A stretch of 64,000 nucleotides of DNA. Origin: Sphingomonas telluris (GTDB taxonomy: Bacteria > Pseudomonadota > Alphaproteobacteria > Sphingomonadales > Sphingomonadaceae). The translations under genes and the position numbers were made by a program. The stretch spans positions 558,001 through 622,000 of the forward strand of contig NZ_JAKZHW010000001.1 of the NCBI RefSeq assembly GCF_022568775.1, given 5' to 3'. How positions within the stretch are numbered: the first letter of the stretch is position 1; every line of letters begins with the position of its first letter. Below are positions 51,863 through 62,005 of this stretch, in pieces. The notes beneath the pieces were generated by a model. It made no database searches, had not been told where the DNA came from, and saw only the letters and a list, made by a program, of their open reading frames with translations.

Positions 51863-54451
51863 TCAGCCTTGAGGCCGTTGCTGGTCCGCGTTCTGTCTCC
51901 GGAAGAAGCCCGGCGGCGGAAGGAACAGCTTCCGGATCGAGATCGAGATCGTCCGGCCCAGCGGATCGAGCAGATCTGCCTGATAGTTATTCGGCACTTG
52001 TCCCGCCTGGTCGCGAACGCGCGGCCGCGAGTTGAACAGGTTCGTGACCTCGAACCGAACCGATGAGCCGCGCAGCCAGGGATGCTTCGACACGAGGTCG
52101 AAGCGCTCGCCGAGGTTCGCGAATAATCGAACGTCGAACGTCGCCAGCGGCGAGAAGTCAAGATCGCTTCCGGTCAGGCTGTCGACATGGGTGCCGCCGC
52201 GCCAGTTGGCGGAAAGGCGCGCACCAAGGCCGTTGTTGAAATAACCTGCCTGGGTTTCAACCTGGTGCCGTGGACGGCCCCCCGTCGACCCCAACGCATC
52301 GCCATGAAGATAGTCCAGCTTCGGAAGTCCTGGCCGGATGGTGACTTCGTCGACCAGGGTGATCGTGTCGGTCACCGAGAACTGAAGACGTCCGCCCTGC
52401 CGACCGCCGCCGAAGCGGCCGAAACCACCTCCGCCACCGCCACCGCCAGGACCGAAGCCGCCACCGGCAGGACCACCGCCCGGTGGGGGTCCGCTCTCCG
52501 GTCCAGGGCCGCCAAGGGGTCCACCCTCCGGCGGTGGCGGAGGAGCAACGCCTTGCGTGCGACCACCCGCGGCAGCCCGTTGCGCGCGGAAGCGGTCGAT
52601 CGCTGCCTGCGACGGGCGTGCGGACTTCAGCGGCTTGGAGAAGTCGAAACCCAGCCGGATCGTATCCCGGCGTGACTCGTCATAATTCACCGGCCGGAAA
52701 TCGACACTGACCAGCTGGCCGGACGCGTCGCGGATGAAACGATCGGGGAAGGCGGCCTCGAGCTCGGCGGTGATGCCGGGGAAGCTCGCCACCACATTGT
52801 CGATCGTCTGGTGAACATATTCGGCGCGAAGCCGGAGGTCCGTCTTCTCCCACGGCTTCCAGTTGCCGCCGAACTTCAGGACATTGCGCTTGTCGGCAAG
52901 CAGATCCGGGTTTCCGCCGCTGATTGCCGTGACCTCGACCGTCTCACCGGTCGTGAAATCGAACACGCGCGTGTCGGGCGTGAAGATAATCGGGTCGCCA
53001 AGCTGCTGGATGGTCGGCGGCCCTTCCTCGCGGGTCCAGCTCACGAGGAAGTTGAGGCGGTCCACGGGAGACCAGTTCGCGCCCGCACCAAGCACGGTCA
53101 GCGTCCCGAAGTCCGAGAGCTGGTCGACTTCCGCATTGGCGTTCAGCGTGAGGTTGCCCAGCGCGCTGAAGTCACGGTTGCGACGTGAAATCGGAAGGTC
53201 GACATTGGCGGCGAGATTGCCTTGCGTCCGGCCGAGATCGTTCGACGCGGAGATCCCCTGGATGCGGTTCTCATTGTCGAGGTGAAGCGTGCTACCGCCT
53301 GCGTTGACCGTGATGTTCGCGTCTCCCGCGGGCAGTGAGACCAGCGGACCGTTGGCCATCAGGTTGATGTCCGCCGAGGTTGAGACGGATTCTGCACGAT
53401 TGCGCGGGTCGCCCTCGTCGAGACGGTCGCTGTACGTCACCGCCCGGCCGACGTCGCCGTTGCCAGTTGCCGACAGGTGCCACTTTCCCTTGTCGCCATT
53501 GAGCGAGAAGCCGAGATGGCCGGTGGCGTTGCTGATGTTCCGAACAAGCGGTTCGAGCGCGACGTCCGACAGGCCGAACAGCGACCGACCCTCGTTGTAC
53601 TGCACTTCCGCATTCAGCGTGCCACTGGCGTCGCCGAGGACGGTGCGGTTGATCGTCTCCGTCCCGCGGATGAGCTTTTTCGACCCGACCAACGTACGGG
53701 CCGAGCGATCGTCGGGCCCATTCGGATCTTCGAGCTCGATGTCGCGCTCGCTCTCCTTGAGCGACGTGTTGCCCTCGGCATGAATGTTGGTCGTTGTCCG
53801 ACCGGCCTTGTTGATGGCAAGCCGGGTCACGTCCGCGACTCCGCCGAAATTGCCGCCTTCGGTCGGCACGGTTCCGTCGAGCCGCGTCGCCGTCGAATGG
53901 AAGCGCTCGCGAAGGACGATGTTCACGACGCGCTGGTCGGCGCGATAGCCGTACTTGAGCGCGACCTCCTCCGGCAGGATGTCGAGCCGCTCGATCGCCT
54001 CGGGCGGGATGTCCCGGATCTCGCGGAAGCCGGAAATGCGCTTGCCGTTGAGCAGAAGCACGGGAGCCTCACCGCCGCGACCGCGGGCGCTTCCGATCTG
54101 CGGCGCCAGGGCGTCCAGGAGCTCCAACAGGTCCGTCGCGCCCGTTGCGCGTATGTCGCGCGGGCCGAGCTGGTTCTCCGGCGGGATGTCCCCGATGACC
54201 GATCCGCGCCGCACGCCAGTGACGACGATCTCGCCGCCTTCCGCATAGGGATCCTCTTCAGGGGCTGCCGCAGGAGGCGCCTGCTGTTCGGATCCCTGCG
54301 CGGGAGCTTGGGTCGATGTTTCCTCGGTGGGAGGAGTTTGGGCCTGGCTCTGCGTAGCGGTCTGGGTCTGCGCGAACGCGGGAGTGGAAATGGCGACGCA
54401 GAACGCGAGCGCTGCCGAGGTTTGGAACAGCAGTTGTTTATCGAGGTTCAT
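51863..54451 (-). CDS. TonB-dependent receptor with Gly/Pro-rich loop
   Basis: ATG at 54451 gives 862 residues. Signal peptide, then a Gln/Thr/Pro-rich linker (TQTATQSQAQTPPTEETSTQ), then plug: GGEIVVTGVRRGSVIGD and DLLELLDALAPQIGSARGRG. The barrel follows, with an inserted very Gly/Pro-rich section at about residues 630-690 (PPPPEGGPLGGPGPESG... to FGPGGGGGGGGFGRF, DNA 52395-52560). The barrel closes with RTISISIRKLF, but a 19-residue Arg/Gln/Pro tail follows instead of ending in the terminal Phe. Substrate unknown. Confidence 0.88.
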   Translation of the reverse strand: MNLDKQLLFQTSAALAFCVAISTPAFAQTQTATQSQAQTPPTEETSTQAPAQGSEQQAPPAAAPEEDPYAEGGEIVVTGVRRGSVIGDIPPENQLGPRDIRATGATDLLELLDALAPQIGSARGRGGEAPVLLLNGKRISGFREIRDIPPEAIERLDILPEEVALKYGYRADQRVVNIVLRERFHSTATRLDGTVPTEGGNFGGVADVTRLAINKAGRTTTNIHAEGNTSLKESERDIELEDPNGPDDRSARTLVGSKKLIRGTETINRTVLGDASGTLNAEVQYNEGRSLFGLSDVALEPLVRNISNATGHLGFSLNGDKGKWHLSATGNGDVGRAVTYSDRLDEGDPRNRAESVSTSADINLMANGPLVSLPAGDANITVNAGGSTLHLDNENRIQGISASNDLGRTQGNLAANVDLPISRRNRDFSALGNLTLNANAEVDQLSDFGTLTVLGAGANWSPVDRLNFLVSWTREEGPPTIQQLGDPIIFTPDTRVFDFTTGETVEVTAISGGNPDLLADKRNVLKFGGNWKPWEKTDLRLRAEYVHQTIDNVVASFPGITAELEAAFPDRFIRDASGQLVSVDFRPVNYDESRRDTIRLGFDFSKPLKSARPSQAAIDRFRAQRAAAGGRTQGVAPPPPPEGGPLGGPGPESGPPPGGGPAGGGFGPGGGGGGGGFGRFGGGRQGGRLQFSVTDTITLVDEVTIRPGLPKLDYLHGDALGSTGGRPRHQVETQAGYFNNGLGARLSANWRGGTHVDSLTGSDLDFSPLATFDVRLFANLGERFDLVSKHPWLRGSSVRFEVTNLFNSRPRVRDQAGQVPNNYQADLLDPLGRTISISIRKLFLPPPGFFRRQNADQQRPQG

Positions 54452-54596
54452 GCCCGCCCGGTCGTCCAAGGTCCCTTAACGTCGGATGACCTATCGCGAT
54501 CCTTCGACGGACGGCAGTTATCGTCCGATAGAGAGGCGAAACTCTCTCCATTTGCGCGAATTGCCTGGAGAGGCAGCCAATACAGGCGGGAAGTGC

Positions 54597-54672
54597 TGGT
54601 GAGCCCAGCTGGATTCGAACCAGCGACCTACTGATTAAAAGTCAGTTGCTCTACCGACTGAGCTATGGGCCC
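54597..54672 (-). tRNA. tRNA-Lys (anticodon TTT)
   Basis: Minus-strand cloverleaf: acceptor GGGCCCA / TGGGCTC with discriminator A, D loop AGCTCAGTCGGTAGAGC, anticodon arm ACTGA-CTTTTAA-TCAGT with TTT, T arm GCTGG-TTCGAAT-CCAGC. The CCA end is encoded (54597-54599). Confidence 0.97.
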
Positions 54673-54688
54673 GACCAGCGGAGCCCCG

Positions 54689-55180
54689 TTACCTGTGTGG
54701 ACGGCGCCGGGCAAGGCGATGGGCGAAATGATGCGCGGTGACGTGGCCGTCGAGCCTCCACCCCGGCGCCACCGTCGCCAATGGCCCGATCACGAAGTTG
54801 CGGCTGGCGGCCGATTTGTGCGGAATGGTGAGGCCATGGCTCGACCATTTGCCGCCGCTCCATGCGACGATGTCGAGGTCAAGGACGCGCGAGCCCCAGC
54901 GGCGCCCGCGCCTGCGGCCGAAGTCGCGTTCCAGCCCCTTCAGGCGCTTCAGCATTGCCGGAGGGTCGAGATCGCTTTCGATGAGCGCGACGGAATTGGC
55001 GAAGTCGCGGCCCGCAGCGCCGTGCGCCGGATTGATCAGGATTGGAGCTGCATCGAACAGGTCGAAGTCCTGATCGAGACGTCCGATGGCGGCTTCGACG
55101 ACCCCCGTCGGTCGACCGAAACGGCCATGCGGACGGTTGGAGCCAATCGCTATGGCGTAGAGGTGCGTTGCGCCGGACAC
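54689..55180 (-). CDS. folK: HPPK, folate synthesis pyrophosphokinase
   Basis: 163 residues from a GTG at 55180. HPPK motifs: YAIAIGSNRPHG, ILINPAHG, RDFANSVALIES, RWGSRVLDLDIV and LTIPHKSAASRNFVI. It transfers pyrophosphate from ATP to 6-hydroxymethyl-7,8-dihydropterin. The region starts 23 bases from the divergent uracil-DNA glycosylase gene. Confidence 0.94.
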   Translation of the reverse strand: MSGATHLYAIAIGSNRPHGRFGRPTGVVEAAIGRLDQDFDLFDAAPILINPAHGAAGRDFANSVALIESDLDPPAMLKRLKGLERDFGRRRGRRWGSRVLDLDIVAWSGGKWSSHGLTIPHKSAASRNFVIGPLATVAPGWRLDGHVTAHHFAHRLARRRPHR

Positions 55181-55203
55181 TTAGGCTCGCCTACGTCAGC
55201 GCA

Positions 55204-55875
55204 ATGCCGTTCGCCAGCCCCGCCGATCTGTCGCCAGTTCCGCAGGCCGAAGCGCCGCGCGACTGCCCGCTGTGCCCGCGGCTGGTGATCTTCCGGCATG
55301 AGTGCCGCGCCGAGTTCCCCGATTGGTGGAATGCGCCCGTTCCCGCGTTCGGAGACCCTGATGCTTGGCTCGGCATCGTCGGCCTTGCGCCGGGCAAGCA
55401 CGGCGCCAACCGCACGGGCCGGCCGTTCACGGGCGATTATGCGGGTGAGCTGCTCTACGCGACGCTACTGAAGTTCGGGCTGGCGGAGGGAGAATATCGC
55501 GCGGACCCGGCGGACGGGCTGAAGCTTAGGGGCGCCGTTATCCTCAATGCGGTGAAGTGCCTTCCGCCCGCGAACAAGCCCGAGCCGCGCGAGATCGCGA
55601 CCTGCCGCAATTATTTCGAAGCGGCACTTGTTGCCCTGCCGAAAGTGCGAGTGCTGGTCGCGTTGGGGCAGATTGCGCACGTCGCCGCGGCGCGCGCGCT
55701 GGGACTCCCGCCGGCTTCGACGAAGTTCGGCCATGGCGCGGAGGCGGTCGCTCCGGACGGGCGCATCCTGCTGTCGAGCTACCACTGCTCGCGCTACAAC
55801 CAGAACACGAACCGGCTGAACGTCGAGATGTTCGAAAGCGTATTCGAGCGAGCGCTGGCGCTCCGCGATGGCTGA
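55204..55875 (+). CDS. Uracil-DNA glycosylase, type 5-like (UdgB)
   Basis: ATG 55204 gives 223 residues (the frame is open to 55042 but enters folK). Cysteines in DCPLCPRL and HECRAE near the start, plus ones in VKCLPP and ATCRNYF, likely bind the 4Fe-4S cluster. Active-site motif GLAPGKHGANRTGRPF and SSYHCSRYNQNTNRLN are those of UdgB, which removes uracil and other deaminated bases from DNA. The next gene, GNAT, overlaps by 8 bases. Confidence 0.9.
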   Translation: MPFASPADLSPVPQAEAPRDCPLCPRLVIFRHECRAEFPDWWNAPVPAFGDPDAWLGIVGLAPGKHGANRTGRPFTGDYAGELLYATLLKFGLAEGEYRADPADGLKLRGAVILNAVKCLPPANKPEPREIATCRNYFEAALVALPKVRVLVALGQIAHVAAARALGLPPASTKFGHGAEAVAPDGRILLSSYHCSRYNQNTNRLNVEMFESVFERALALRDG

Positions 55876-56362
55876 CGAGATCCGCACCGAACGCCTCGTG
55901 CTTCGGCGTGCTGGATATGAAGATGCCGTCGCCATGCACCGGATCATGAGCGACCCGGTCGCGATGCGATATTGGTCGAGCCCGCCTCACCGGACGCTGG
56001 ATGAGACTGAGCGCTGGGTCGCCGCGATGGTCGAGGCGGACCCCTCAGTCGGCGACGACTTCCTCGTCACCCTCGACGGCGATGTGATCGGCAAGTTCGG
56101 TGCCTGGAAGCTTCCCGAGTTCGGGTTCCTGTTGGACCCGGTTCACTGGGGGAAAGGCTATGCGAGCGAGGCGATGGTGGCCTTCATCGAACATTGCCGC
56201 AATCGCGGCGCGACGGAGCTGACCGCCGACGTCGACCCGAGGAACTTGTCGTCGATCCGGCTTCTCAAGCGACACGGCTTCGTCGAGACGGGTCGTGGCA
56301 CCGGCACATGGCAGGTCGGCGACGAGCTTTGCGACAGTATCTACTTCCGGCTAGAGTTGTAA
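55868..56362 (+). CDS. GNAT-family acetyltransferase (RimJ/RimL-like)
   Basis: 164 residues. LVLRRAGYEDAVAMHRIMSDP start, FGFLLDPVHWGKGYASEAMVAFIEH with the acetyl-CoA loop, and VDPRNLSSIRLLKRHGFVETG, a typical RimJ/L pattern of N-terminal or small-molecule acetyltransferases. Overlaps the glycosylase end. The convergent aguB stop is 1 base from its stop. Confidence 0.9.
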   Translation: MADEIRTERLVLRRAGYEDAVAMHRIMSDPVAMRYWSSPPHRTLDETERWVAAMVEADPSVGDDFLVTLDGDVIGKFGAWKLPEFGFLLDPVHWGKGYASEAMVAFIEHCRNRGATELTADVDPRNLSSIRLLKRHGFVETGRGTGTWQVGDELCDSIYFRLEL

Positions 56363-56363
56363 C

Positions 56364-57215
56364 TCAGACGTCCTGAGTGAGCCGCCCGTAAAGGTCCGGC
56401 CGGCGGTCCCGGAAGAAGCCGAACGCGGCGCGGTGCTTCTTCGCCTGCGCGAGGTCCAGCGTCGCGACCAGCACGCCGGTCTCATCGGCCCCGAACTCCG
56501 CGAGCATGTCGCCGCGCTCGTCGCAGATGAAGCTATGGCCGTAGAAGCGCTGGCCGTGCTCGGTGCCGATGCGGTTGGCGGCGACGACGGGCACGACGTT
56601 CGACACGGCATGGCCGATCATCGCACGGCGCCACAGGCGTGACGTGTCGAGGTCGGGATCGTGCGGCTCGGTACCGATCGCAGTGGGATAGAAGAGGATT
56701 TCGGCGCCCATCAGCATCATCGCGCGGGCGGTTTCCGGGTACCATTGGTCCCAGCAAACGCCGACGCCGAGCGTCGACATGTGCGGGCCGTTCCAGACCT
56801 TGAAGCCGGTATTGCCGGGGCGGAAGTAGAACTTCTCCTCGTACCCTGGGCCATCGGGGATGTGGCTCTTGCGGTAGACGCCCGCGACCTTCCCGTCCGG
56901 GCCGATCATCGCGAGCGAATTGTAGTGATGCGGGCCGTCGAGCTCGAAGAAGCTCGTTGGGATCCAGATCTTCAGCTCCTTCGCCAGCTCCTGCATCGCC
57001 ACGACCGACGGATGCTCCTCGGTGCGGCGTGCGTTGGCGAACAGGCCTTCATCCTCGACACGGCAGAAGTAAGGGCCTTCGAACAGCTCCGGAGGCAGCA
57101 CGACTTCCGCGCCCTTGCTCGCGGCTTCGCGCACTAGGTTACTGACGGCGCGGATGTTCGCGACCGTGTCGTCGGTGAAGGCGAGTTGCAGTGCAGCGAC
57201 GGTGAGCTTGCTCAT
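56364..57215 (-). CDS. aguB: N-carbamoylputrescine amidase
   Basis: 283 residues of the nitrilase superfamily with the Glu-Lys-Cys triad: LPPELFEGPYFC (Glu), YRKSHIPDGPGYEEKFYF (Lys) and GVGVCWDQWYPETARAM (Cys). It hydrolyses N-carbamoylputrescine to putrescine, CO2 and ammonia. Starts within the aguA stop (ATGA), so both steps from agmatine are coupled. Convergent with the GNAT gene. Confidence 0.95.
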   Translation of the reverse strand: MSKLTVAALQLAFTDDTVANIRAVSNLVREAASKGAEVVLPPELFEGPYFCRVEDEGLFANARRTEEHPSVVAMQELAKELKIWIPTSFFELDGPHHYNSLAMIGPDGKVAGVYRKSHIPDGPGYEEKFYFRPGNTGFKVWNGPHMSTLGVGVCWDQWYPETARAMMLMGAEILFYPTAIGTEPHDPDLDTSRLWRRAMIGHAVSNVVPVVAANRIGTEHGQRFYGHSFICDERGDMLAEFGADETGVLVATLDLAQAKKHRAAFGFFRDRRPDLYGRLTQDV

Positions 57216-58201
57216 GCGGGAACCTGTTGCGAGATGCAGTGGAAGCTTCCGCCTCCGGTCAGGATGTGGTCGGCGCGCAGGCCGATTGCAACGCGGTCGG
57301 GGAAGAGCGCCTGGACGACTTCCACAGCCGCGCGGTCATTCTCGGCCCCGTATTGCGGCACGACGACCGCCGCATTGCCGATATAGAAGTTCATGTAGCT
57401 CGCCGGGATGATGTCGCCGTCCTCGCTCAGCACGCGGCCGGGCGAGGGGAGGGTGACGACGTCCAGCTTTGCGGCCTTCAGGCGCTTGGCGGCATCGCGA
57501 TAGATCGCATCGTTGGGATCGTCCCTGGCGGCCGTGGGGATCGCGACGCGGCCAGGCGCTACGAAGCGAGCGAGATTGTCGACGTGGCCGTCTGTGTGGT
57601 CGTTCATCAGCCCGTCTCCGAGCCACACCACCCGTTCGAAGCCCAGGTCATGCTCCAGCCGACCCTCGACCTCTTCGTGGGTCAGATTCGCATTGCGATT
57701 TGGATTGAGGAGGCACTGCTCGGTCGTGACGACCGTGCCCGACCCGTCATGGTCGATGGCACCGCCTTCCAGAACCCAGTTGGCCTGGGAGTAGGCGAGG
57801 CCTGCCTCGCGAGCGATCCGCTCGCCGACGTCCTGGTCGCCCTCGAGGTCGTACTTGTTGCCCCAGCCGTTGAACCGGAACCCCTGCGCGCGGCGCTGGT
57901 TGCCCGCGCCCATGACGATCGGACCGCTGTCGCGGAGCCAGATGTCGCCGAACTTCTCGACGATCACCTTGGCGAACGGAGCGAGCTCGCGCGCCTTGGC
58001 GGCAGCATCATCGTGCGCGGCGACGAGCCAGATCTCGTCGCCCTTGCCATCGGCGTGAACGGCCTTCGCGAAGGCGGCTACCTCGCGCTCGGCCTCTTTG
58101 AGGTCGGCCAGCCAGAGGTCGGGGTCCGAGGGAAAGCCGATCCAGACGGCCTGATGCGGTGCCCATTCGGGCAGGGGTGGGCCAAGATTGGACGACGTCA
58201 T
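57212..58201 (-). CDS. aguA: Agmatine deiminase
   Basis: ATG at 58201 gives 329 residues. PPLPEWAPHQAVWIGFPSD start, FGDIWLRDSGPIV, DHDGSGTVVTTEQCLLNPNRN, and the C-terminal catalytic Cys in GGGSFHCISQQVPA are diagnostic for AguA/PPAD. Converts agmatine to N-carbamoylputrescine. First gene of an aguA-aguB operon; with argD present, agmatine probably comes from arginine decarboxylation elsewhere. Confidence 0.96.
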   Translation of the reverse strand: MTSSNLGPPLPEWAPHQAVWIGFPSDPDLWLADLKEAEREVAAFAKAVHADGKGDEIWLVAAHDDAAAKARELAPFAKVIVEKFGDIWLRDSGPIVMGAGNQRRAQGFRFNGWGNKYDLEGDQDVGERIAREAGLAYSQANWVLEGGAIDHDGSGTVVTTEQCLLNPNRNANLTHEEVEGRLEHDLGFERVVWLGDGLMNDHTDGHVDNLARFVAPGRVAIPTAARDDPNDAIYRDAAKRLKAAKLDVVTLPSPGRVLSEDGDIIPASYMNFYIGNAAVVVPQYGAENDRAAVEVVQALFPDRVAIGLRADHILTGGGSFHCISQQVPA

Positions 58202-58222
58202 GACGGCGCGCCTAGCAATGAC

Positions 58223-58254
58223 AAACAAAAAGGGCGACCCCGAAGGATCGCCCC
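58223..58254 (-). terminator. Terminator of rpsD
   Basis: Minus strand GGGGCGATCC TTCG GGGTCGCCC then TTTTTGTTTG. A classic TTCG-capped terminator, 24 bases downstream of the rpsD stop and just upstream of aguA. Confidence 0.9.
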
Positions 58255-58277
58255 ACTTGCTCGAACCGATCCAAAGG

Positions 58278-58892
58278 TCAGCGCGAGTAGAACTCGATCA
58301 CGAGGTTCGGCTCCATGCGGACCGGATAGGGCACCTCGTCGAGCGTCGGAACGCGGCTGTAGGTGACCTTCGAAGTTCCGTCCGGAACGACGTAGTCGGG
58401 AACGTCACGCTCGGCGAGGCTCTGAGCCTCGATCACCAGCGCCATTTCCTGCGCCTTCGAGCCGAGCTCGACGACGTCGCCGACGTTCACCCGGCGTGAC
58501 GCGATGTTGCACTTCACGCCGTTGACGCGGATGTGACCGTGGCTGACCAACTGGCGGGCCGCCCAGATCGTCGGCGCGAACTTGGCGCGGTAGACGATCA
58601 TGTCGAGGCGGCGCTCGAGCAGGCCGATCAGGTTCTGCGAAGCGTCGCCCTTCATGGCGCTCGCTTCCTGGTACGTCCGCTTGAACTGCTTTTCGGTGAC
58701 GTCGCCGTAATAGCCCTTCAGCTTCTGCTTGGCGCGGAGCTGGATGCCGAAGTCCGACACCTTGCTCTTGCGGCGCTGGCCGTGCTGACCGGGACCGTAT
58801 TCGCGGCGATTGACCGGGCTCTTGGGACGTCCGAAGACGTTCTCACCCATGCGGCGGTCGAGTTTGTACTTGGCGCTTGAGCGCTTGCTCAC
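58278..58892 (-). CDS. rpsD: 30S ribosomal protein S4
   Basis: GTG at 58892 (GGAG upstream) gives 204 residues. [38 protein letters not shown] and the S4 RNA-binding domain [32 protein letters not shown] identify it. Binds 16S rRNA early in 30S assembly. Not in the alpha operon here, as is common in alphaproteobacteria. Terminator downstream. Confidence 0.97.
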   Translation of the reverse strand: MSKRSSAKYKLDRRMGENVFGRPKSPVNRREYGPGQHGQRRKSKVSDFGIQLRAKQKLKGYYGDVTEKQFKRTYQEASAMKGDASQNLIGLLERRLDMIVYRAKFAPTIWAARQLVSHGHIRVNGVKCNIASRRVNVGDVVELGSKAQEMALVIEAQSLAERDVPDYVVPDGTSKVTYSRVPTLDEVPYPVRMEPNLVIEFYSR

Positions 58893-59024
58893 GTCTGTTC
58901 TCCAACTTGCTTCTATGTCGTGCCCGGACCGCACCGGCGGACTTGAAGCCCGACGCGATCACCACTTCACCGGACGTGTGGGATCAATTGCGAGCGGCGC
59001 ACCTAGGGGAGGAGGCTCCGAAGG

Positions 59025-59756
59025 TCAAGTTTCGGAGCGGTTGCGCGCCGGGTTCACCAACGCGCGGACGATACCGCGGATCGCCTTCACCTCGCGAGAC
59101 GACCAGCCCGTCTTGGTGAAGATGGTGCGGATCGTGTTCTTGGTCGCCTGGGTGCGAGATGGCGGGTGGAAGTAGCCCTTTGCTTCCAGCTCCTCCTCCA
59201 GCTGGCCGATGAGGCCTTCGACCTCGCCGTGAGGGGCCGAAATTTCGAGCTCCTTCGAAGGCGGCACGGCGAGCTCTGACCGCTTTGACCACTCGTAGGC
59301 GAGCAGAATCACCGCCTGGGCGAGATTGAGGGAGCCGAACTCGGGATTGATAGGCACCGTGACGATGGCGTTCGCAAGCGCCACGTCTTCCGTTTCGAGC
59401 CCTGACCGTTCCGGTCCGAAAAGGATGGCGGTTCGGCCTTCCGTCCCGACGATGGCGTCGGCCATCGCCTCGGGCGTGACCACCGGCATGACGAGATCGC
59501 GTCGGCGGACCGTCGAGGCGTAGACCGTGGAGCAATCGGCGATCGCTTCCTGAACGGTGTCGAACAGCTGAGCCTGTTCCAGCACGAGATCGGCGCCGCT
59601 TGCAGAAGGGCCCGCGTCGGGGTTGGGCCAGCCGTCCCGTGGCGCCACCAGTCGCATCTCCGTCAGGCCGAAGTTGAGCATCGCGCGAGCCGCCTTGCCG
59701 ATGTTTTGGCCAAGCTGCGGACGGACGAGGACGATAACGGGTTTCGGAGGGCTCAC
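59025..59756 (-). CDS. TrmJ-like tRNA 2'-O-methyltransferase (SPOUT)
   Basis: GTG at 59756 overlaps the nrdR stop, 243 residues. [36 protein letters not shown], and trefoil-knot motifs [20 protein letters not shown] and [22 protein letters not shown] are those of the TrmJ/YfiF-type SpoU family that methylates position 32 of tRNAs. A C-terminal helical domain follows. The earlier in-frame stretch to 60143 is inside nrdR. Confidence 0.92.
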   Translation of the reverse strand: MSPPKPVIVLVRPQLGQNIGKAARAMLNFGLTEMRLVAPRDGWPNPDAGPSASGADLVLEQAQLFDTVQEAIADCSTVYASTVRRRDLVMPVVTPEAMADAIVGTEGRTAILFGPERSGLETEDVALANAIVTVPINPEFGSLNLAQAVILLAYEWSKRSELAVPPSKELEISAPHGEVEGLIGQLEEELEAKGYFHPPSRTQATKNTIRTIFTKTGWSSREVKAIRGIVRALVNPARNRSET

Positions 59757-60232
59757 AGCAGCTTGTCGTGGTTGGGCGGAACGGCTTCCTTCTCCACCCG
59801 CTCGGCGATCTCGGCGAACTCGCTGGGATCGCTGAAGTCCTTGTAAATGCTGGCGAAACGTATGTAGGCGACGTGGTCGATCGACTTCAGTCCCGCCATG
59901 ACCGCCTCGCCGATGCGCACGGAGGTGACCTCGTCGCCCAGCGTCTCCATCTGCCGCTGAACGCCGCTGATCAGCCGATCGAGCTTGGCCGGATCGACTT
60001 CGCGCTTGCGAGTGGCGTGGCCGATGGCGCGGGCAAGCTTGTCGCGGTCGAACGGTTCGCGCTTGCCGTCCTTTTTGACGACGGTGAGGTCGCGCAGTTG
60101 GACGCGTTCGAAGGTCGTAAACCGCGCCCCGCATGCTTCGCACTGCCGCCGGCGCCGGATCGCCGCGCCGTCTTCCGACGGGCGGCTGTCCTTCACCTGG
60201 CTATCTTCGTGGGCGCAGAACGGGCATCGCAT
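59753..60232 (-). CDS. nrdR: Transcriptional repressor NrdR
   Basis: 159 residues. Zinc ribbon Cys3, Cys6, Cys31 and Cys34 (MRCPFC and CEACG) and the ATP-cone domain ([25 protein letters not shown]). Represses ribonucleotide reductase genes when dATP binds. It sits between glyA and the TrmJ-like gene in an rpiB-glyA-nrdR-trmJ operon, an arrangement common in Rhizobiales/Sphingomonadales. Confidence 0.97.
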   Translation of the reverse strand: MRCPFCAHEDSQVKDSRPSEDGAAIRRRRQCEACGARFTTFERVQLRDLTVVKKDGKREPFDRDKLARAIGHATRKREVDPAKLDRLISGVQRQMETLGDEVTSVRIGEAVMAGLKSIDHVAYIRFASIYKDFSDPSEFAEIAERVEKEAVPPNHDKLL

Positions 60233-60248
60233 CAGTTATATTTGGGCA

Positions 60249-61553
60249 TCAGCTATAGATAGGGAAGCGCGCGCAGAGTTCTCGCACACGACCGTTCACC
60301 TCGCGCTCGACCGCACCATTATTCTCCGGCCCGTTCTTGGAGAGGCCGTCGAGGACGTCCGCGACCATGTCGCCGATGTCGCTGAATTCCGCCTCGCCGA
60401 AGCCGCGGGTCGTTCCCGCCGGAGAGCCGACGCGGATGCCGCTGGTCTTGACCGGCGGCAGCGGATCGAACGGAACGCCGTTCTTGTTACAGGTGATGCC
60501 GGCATGCTCGAGGCTCTCGTCGGCGTGCTTGCCGGTGAGGCCGAGCGGCCGGAGATCAACCAGCGCCAAATGCGTGTCCGTGCCGCCCGCAACGAGGTCC
60601 GCGCCGCGTTCCTTCAAACGGTTGGCGAGTGTCTTGGCATTGGCGATAACGGCCTTTGCGTAGGTCTTGAACTCGGGCTGCAGCGCCTCGCCGAACGCAA
60701 CCGCCTTCGCGGCGATGACGTGCATCAGCGGGCCTCCCTGCAGGCCGGGGAAGACCGCCGAGTTGACCTTCTTCGCGATGGCTTCGTCATCGGTCAGCAC
60801 CATGCCGCCGCGCGGCCCGCGGAGGGTCTTGTGCGTCGTGGTCGTGACCACATGCGCGTGACCGAAGGGCGAGGGGTGCTCGCCGGCCGCAACGAGGCCC
60901 GCGAAATGGGCCATGTCGACGAAGAGGTAAGCGCCGACCTCGTCGGCGATCACGCGGAAGCGGGCGAAGTCGAGATGGCGCGGGTAGGCGGAGCCGCCGG
61001 CGATGATCAGCTTCGGCTTGTTCTCCTTCGCCAGCCGCTCGACCTCGTCGAAGTCGACGAGGTGGTCGTCCTGGCGGACGCCATATTGGATCGCGTTGAA
61101 CCACTTGCCCGACTGAGCCGGTGGTGCGCCGTGGGTCAGGTGCCCGCCCGCGGCGAGGCTCATGCCCATGATCGTGTCGCCGGGCTGGAGCAGCGCCATC
61201 ATCACCGCGCCGTTCGCCTGCGCGCCGGAGTGCGGCTGCACGTTGGCAAAGCCGCAGCCGAACAGCTTCTTGGCCCGCTCGATCGCCAGCGTCTCGACCG
61301 TGTCGGACGGAGCGCAGCCTTGATAGTAGCGGCGGCCCGGATAGCCTTCCGCATACTTGTTGGTCAGGACGGAGCCCTGCGCCTCCAGAACCGCGCGGCT
61401 GACGATGTTCTCGGACGCGATCAGCTCGATCTGCGTCTGCTCACGCACCAATTCGTTCTTAATGCCTTCGAAGACCGCGGGGTCGGCGTCGGCAAGCTTG
61501 CGGGTGAAGAAACCGTCGGGCTGGACGTCGTTGAGGTTGGCGGCGGAAGCCAT
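60249..61553 (-). CDS. glyA: Serine hydroxymethyltransferase
   Basis: 434 residues. [54 protein letters not shown] and the PLP lysine in [16 protein letters not shown] are GlyA signatures. Interconverts serine with glycine and methylene-THF; works with the gcv system to balance one-carbon units. Its ATG overlaps the rpiB TGA by one base; nrdR follows 16 bases after. Confidence 0.97.
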   Translation of the reverse strand: MASAANLNDVQPDGFFTRKLADADPAVFEGIKNELVREQTQIELIASENIVSRAVLEAQGSVLTNKYAEGYPGRRYYQGCAPSDTVETLAIERAKKLFGCGFANVQPHSGAQANGAVMMALLQPGDTIMGMSLAAGGHLTHGAPPAQSGKWFNAIQYGVRQDDHLVDFDEVERLAKENKPKLIIAGGSAYPRHLDFARFRVIADEVGAYLFVDMAHFAGLVAAGEHPSPFGHAHVVTTTTHKTLRGPRGGMVLTDDEAIAKKVNSAVFPGLQGGPLMHVIAAKAVAFGEALQPEFKTYAKAVIANAKTLANRLKERGADLVAGGTDTHLALVDLRPLGLTGKHADESLEHAGITCNKNGVPFDPLPPVKTSGIRVGSPAGTTRGFGEAEFSDIGDMVADVLDGLSKNGPENNGAVEREVNGRVRELCARFPIYS

Positions 61554-62005
61554 CAGGCAGGTTCCTGTTCGTGCGTGGGGTTGGCGAGCTGATCGACGCG
61601 GGGCTGGTGGCGTCCGCCGAGGAAGTCGCTCGAGAGGAATGCGGTGACGCAGGCCTTGGCCATTTCGAGGCCGATCAGCCGGGCGCCGAGCGCAATGGCG
61701 TTGGCATCGTTGTGCTTGCGGGCGAGCGCTGCTGAGACCGGCTCAGCCACTTGGGCGCAGCGGCACGCCGGGTTGCGATTGGCGGCGATCGCAACGCCGA
61801 TGCCGGAGCCGCAAACCGTGATTCCCCGCTCCGCACGGCCGTCAGCGAGAGCCTCCGCAAGGAGGGCGCCGTAGCGTGGATAATCGACGCTCTCCGGACC
61901 GTTGGTGCCAAGGTCGACGATCTCATGGCCGTCGGCCCGCAACCAGTCGGCGAGCTGGTCCTTCATCTCAAAGCCCGCGTGGTCCGCGGAAAGGGCAATG
62001 CGCAT
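61553..62005 (-). CDS. rpiB: Ribose-5-phosphate isomerase B
   Basis: 150 residues. [26 protein letters not shown] and the catalytic Cys in [19 protein letters not shown] match RpiB/LacAB. Interconverts ribose 5-phosphate and ribulose 5-phosphate. First in the rpiB-glyA-nrdR-trmJ set. Confidence 0.95.
   Translation of the reverse strand: MRIALSADHAGFEMKDQLADWLRADGHEIVDLGTNGPESVDYPRYGALLAEALADGRAERGITVCGSGIGVAIAANRNPACRCAQVAEPVSAALARKHNDANAIALGARLIGLEMAKACVTAFLSSDFLGGRHQPRVDQLANPTHEQEPA

Noticed and set aside
54597..54672. tRNA-Lys as an integration site for a mobile element
   Set aside because: No integrase, no duplicated tRNA 3' end in the window, and both sides are core genes.
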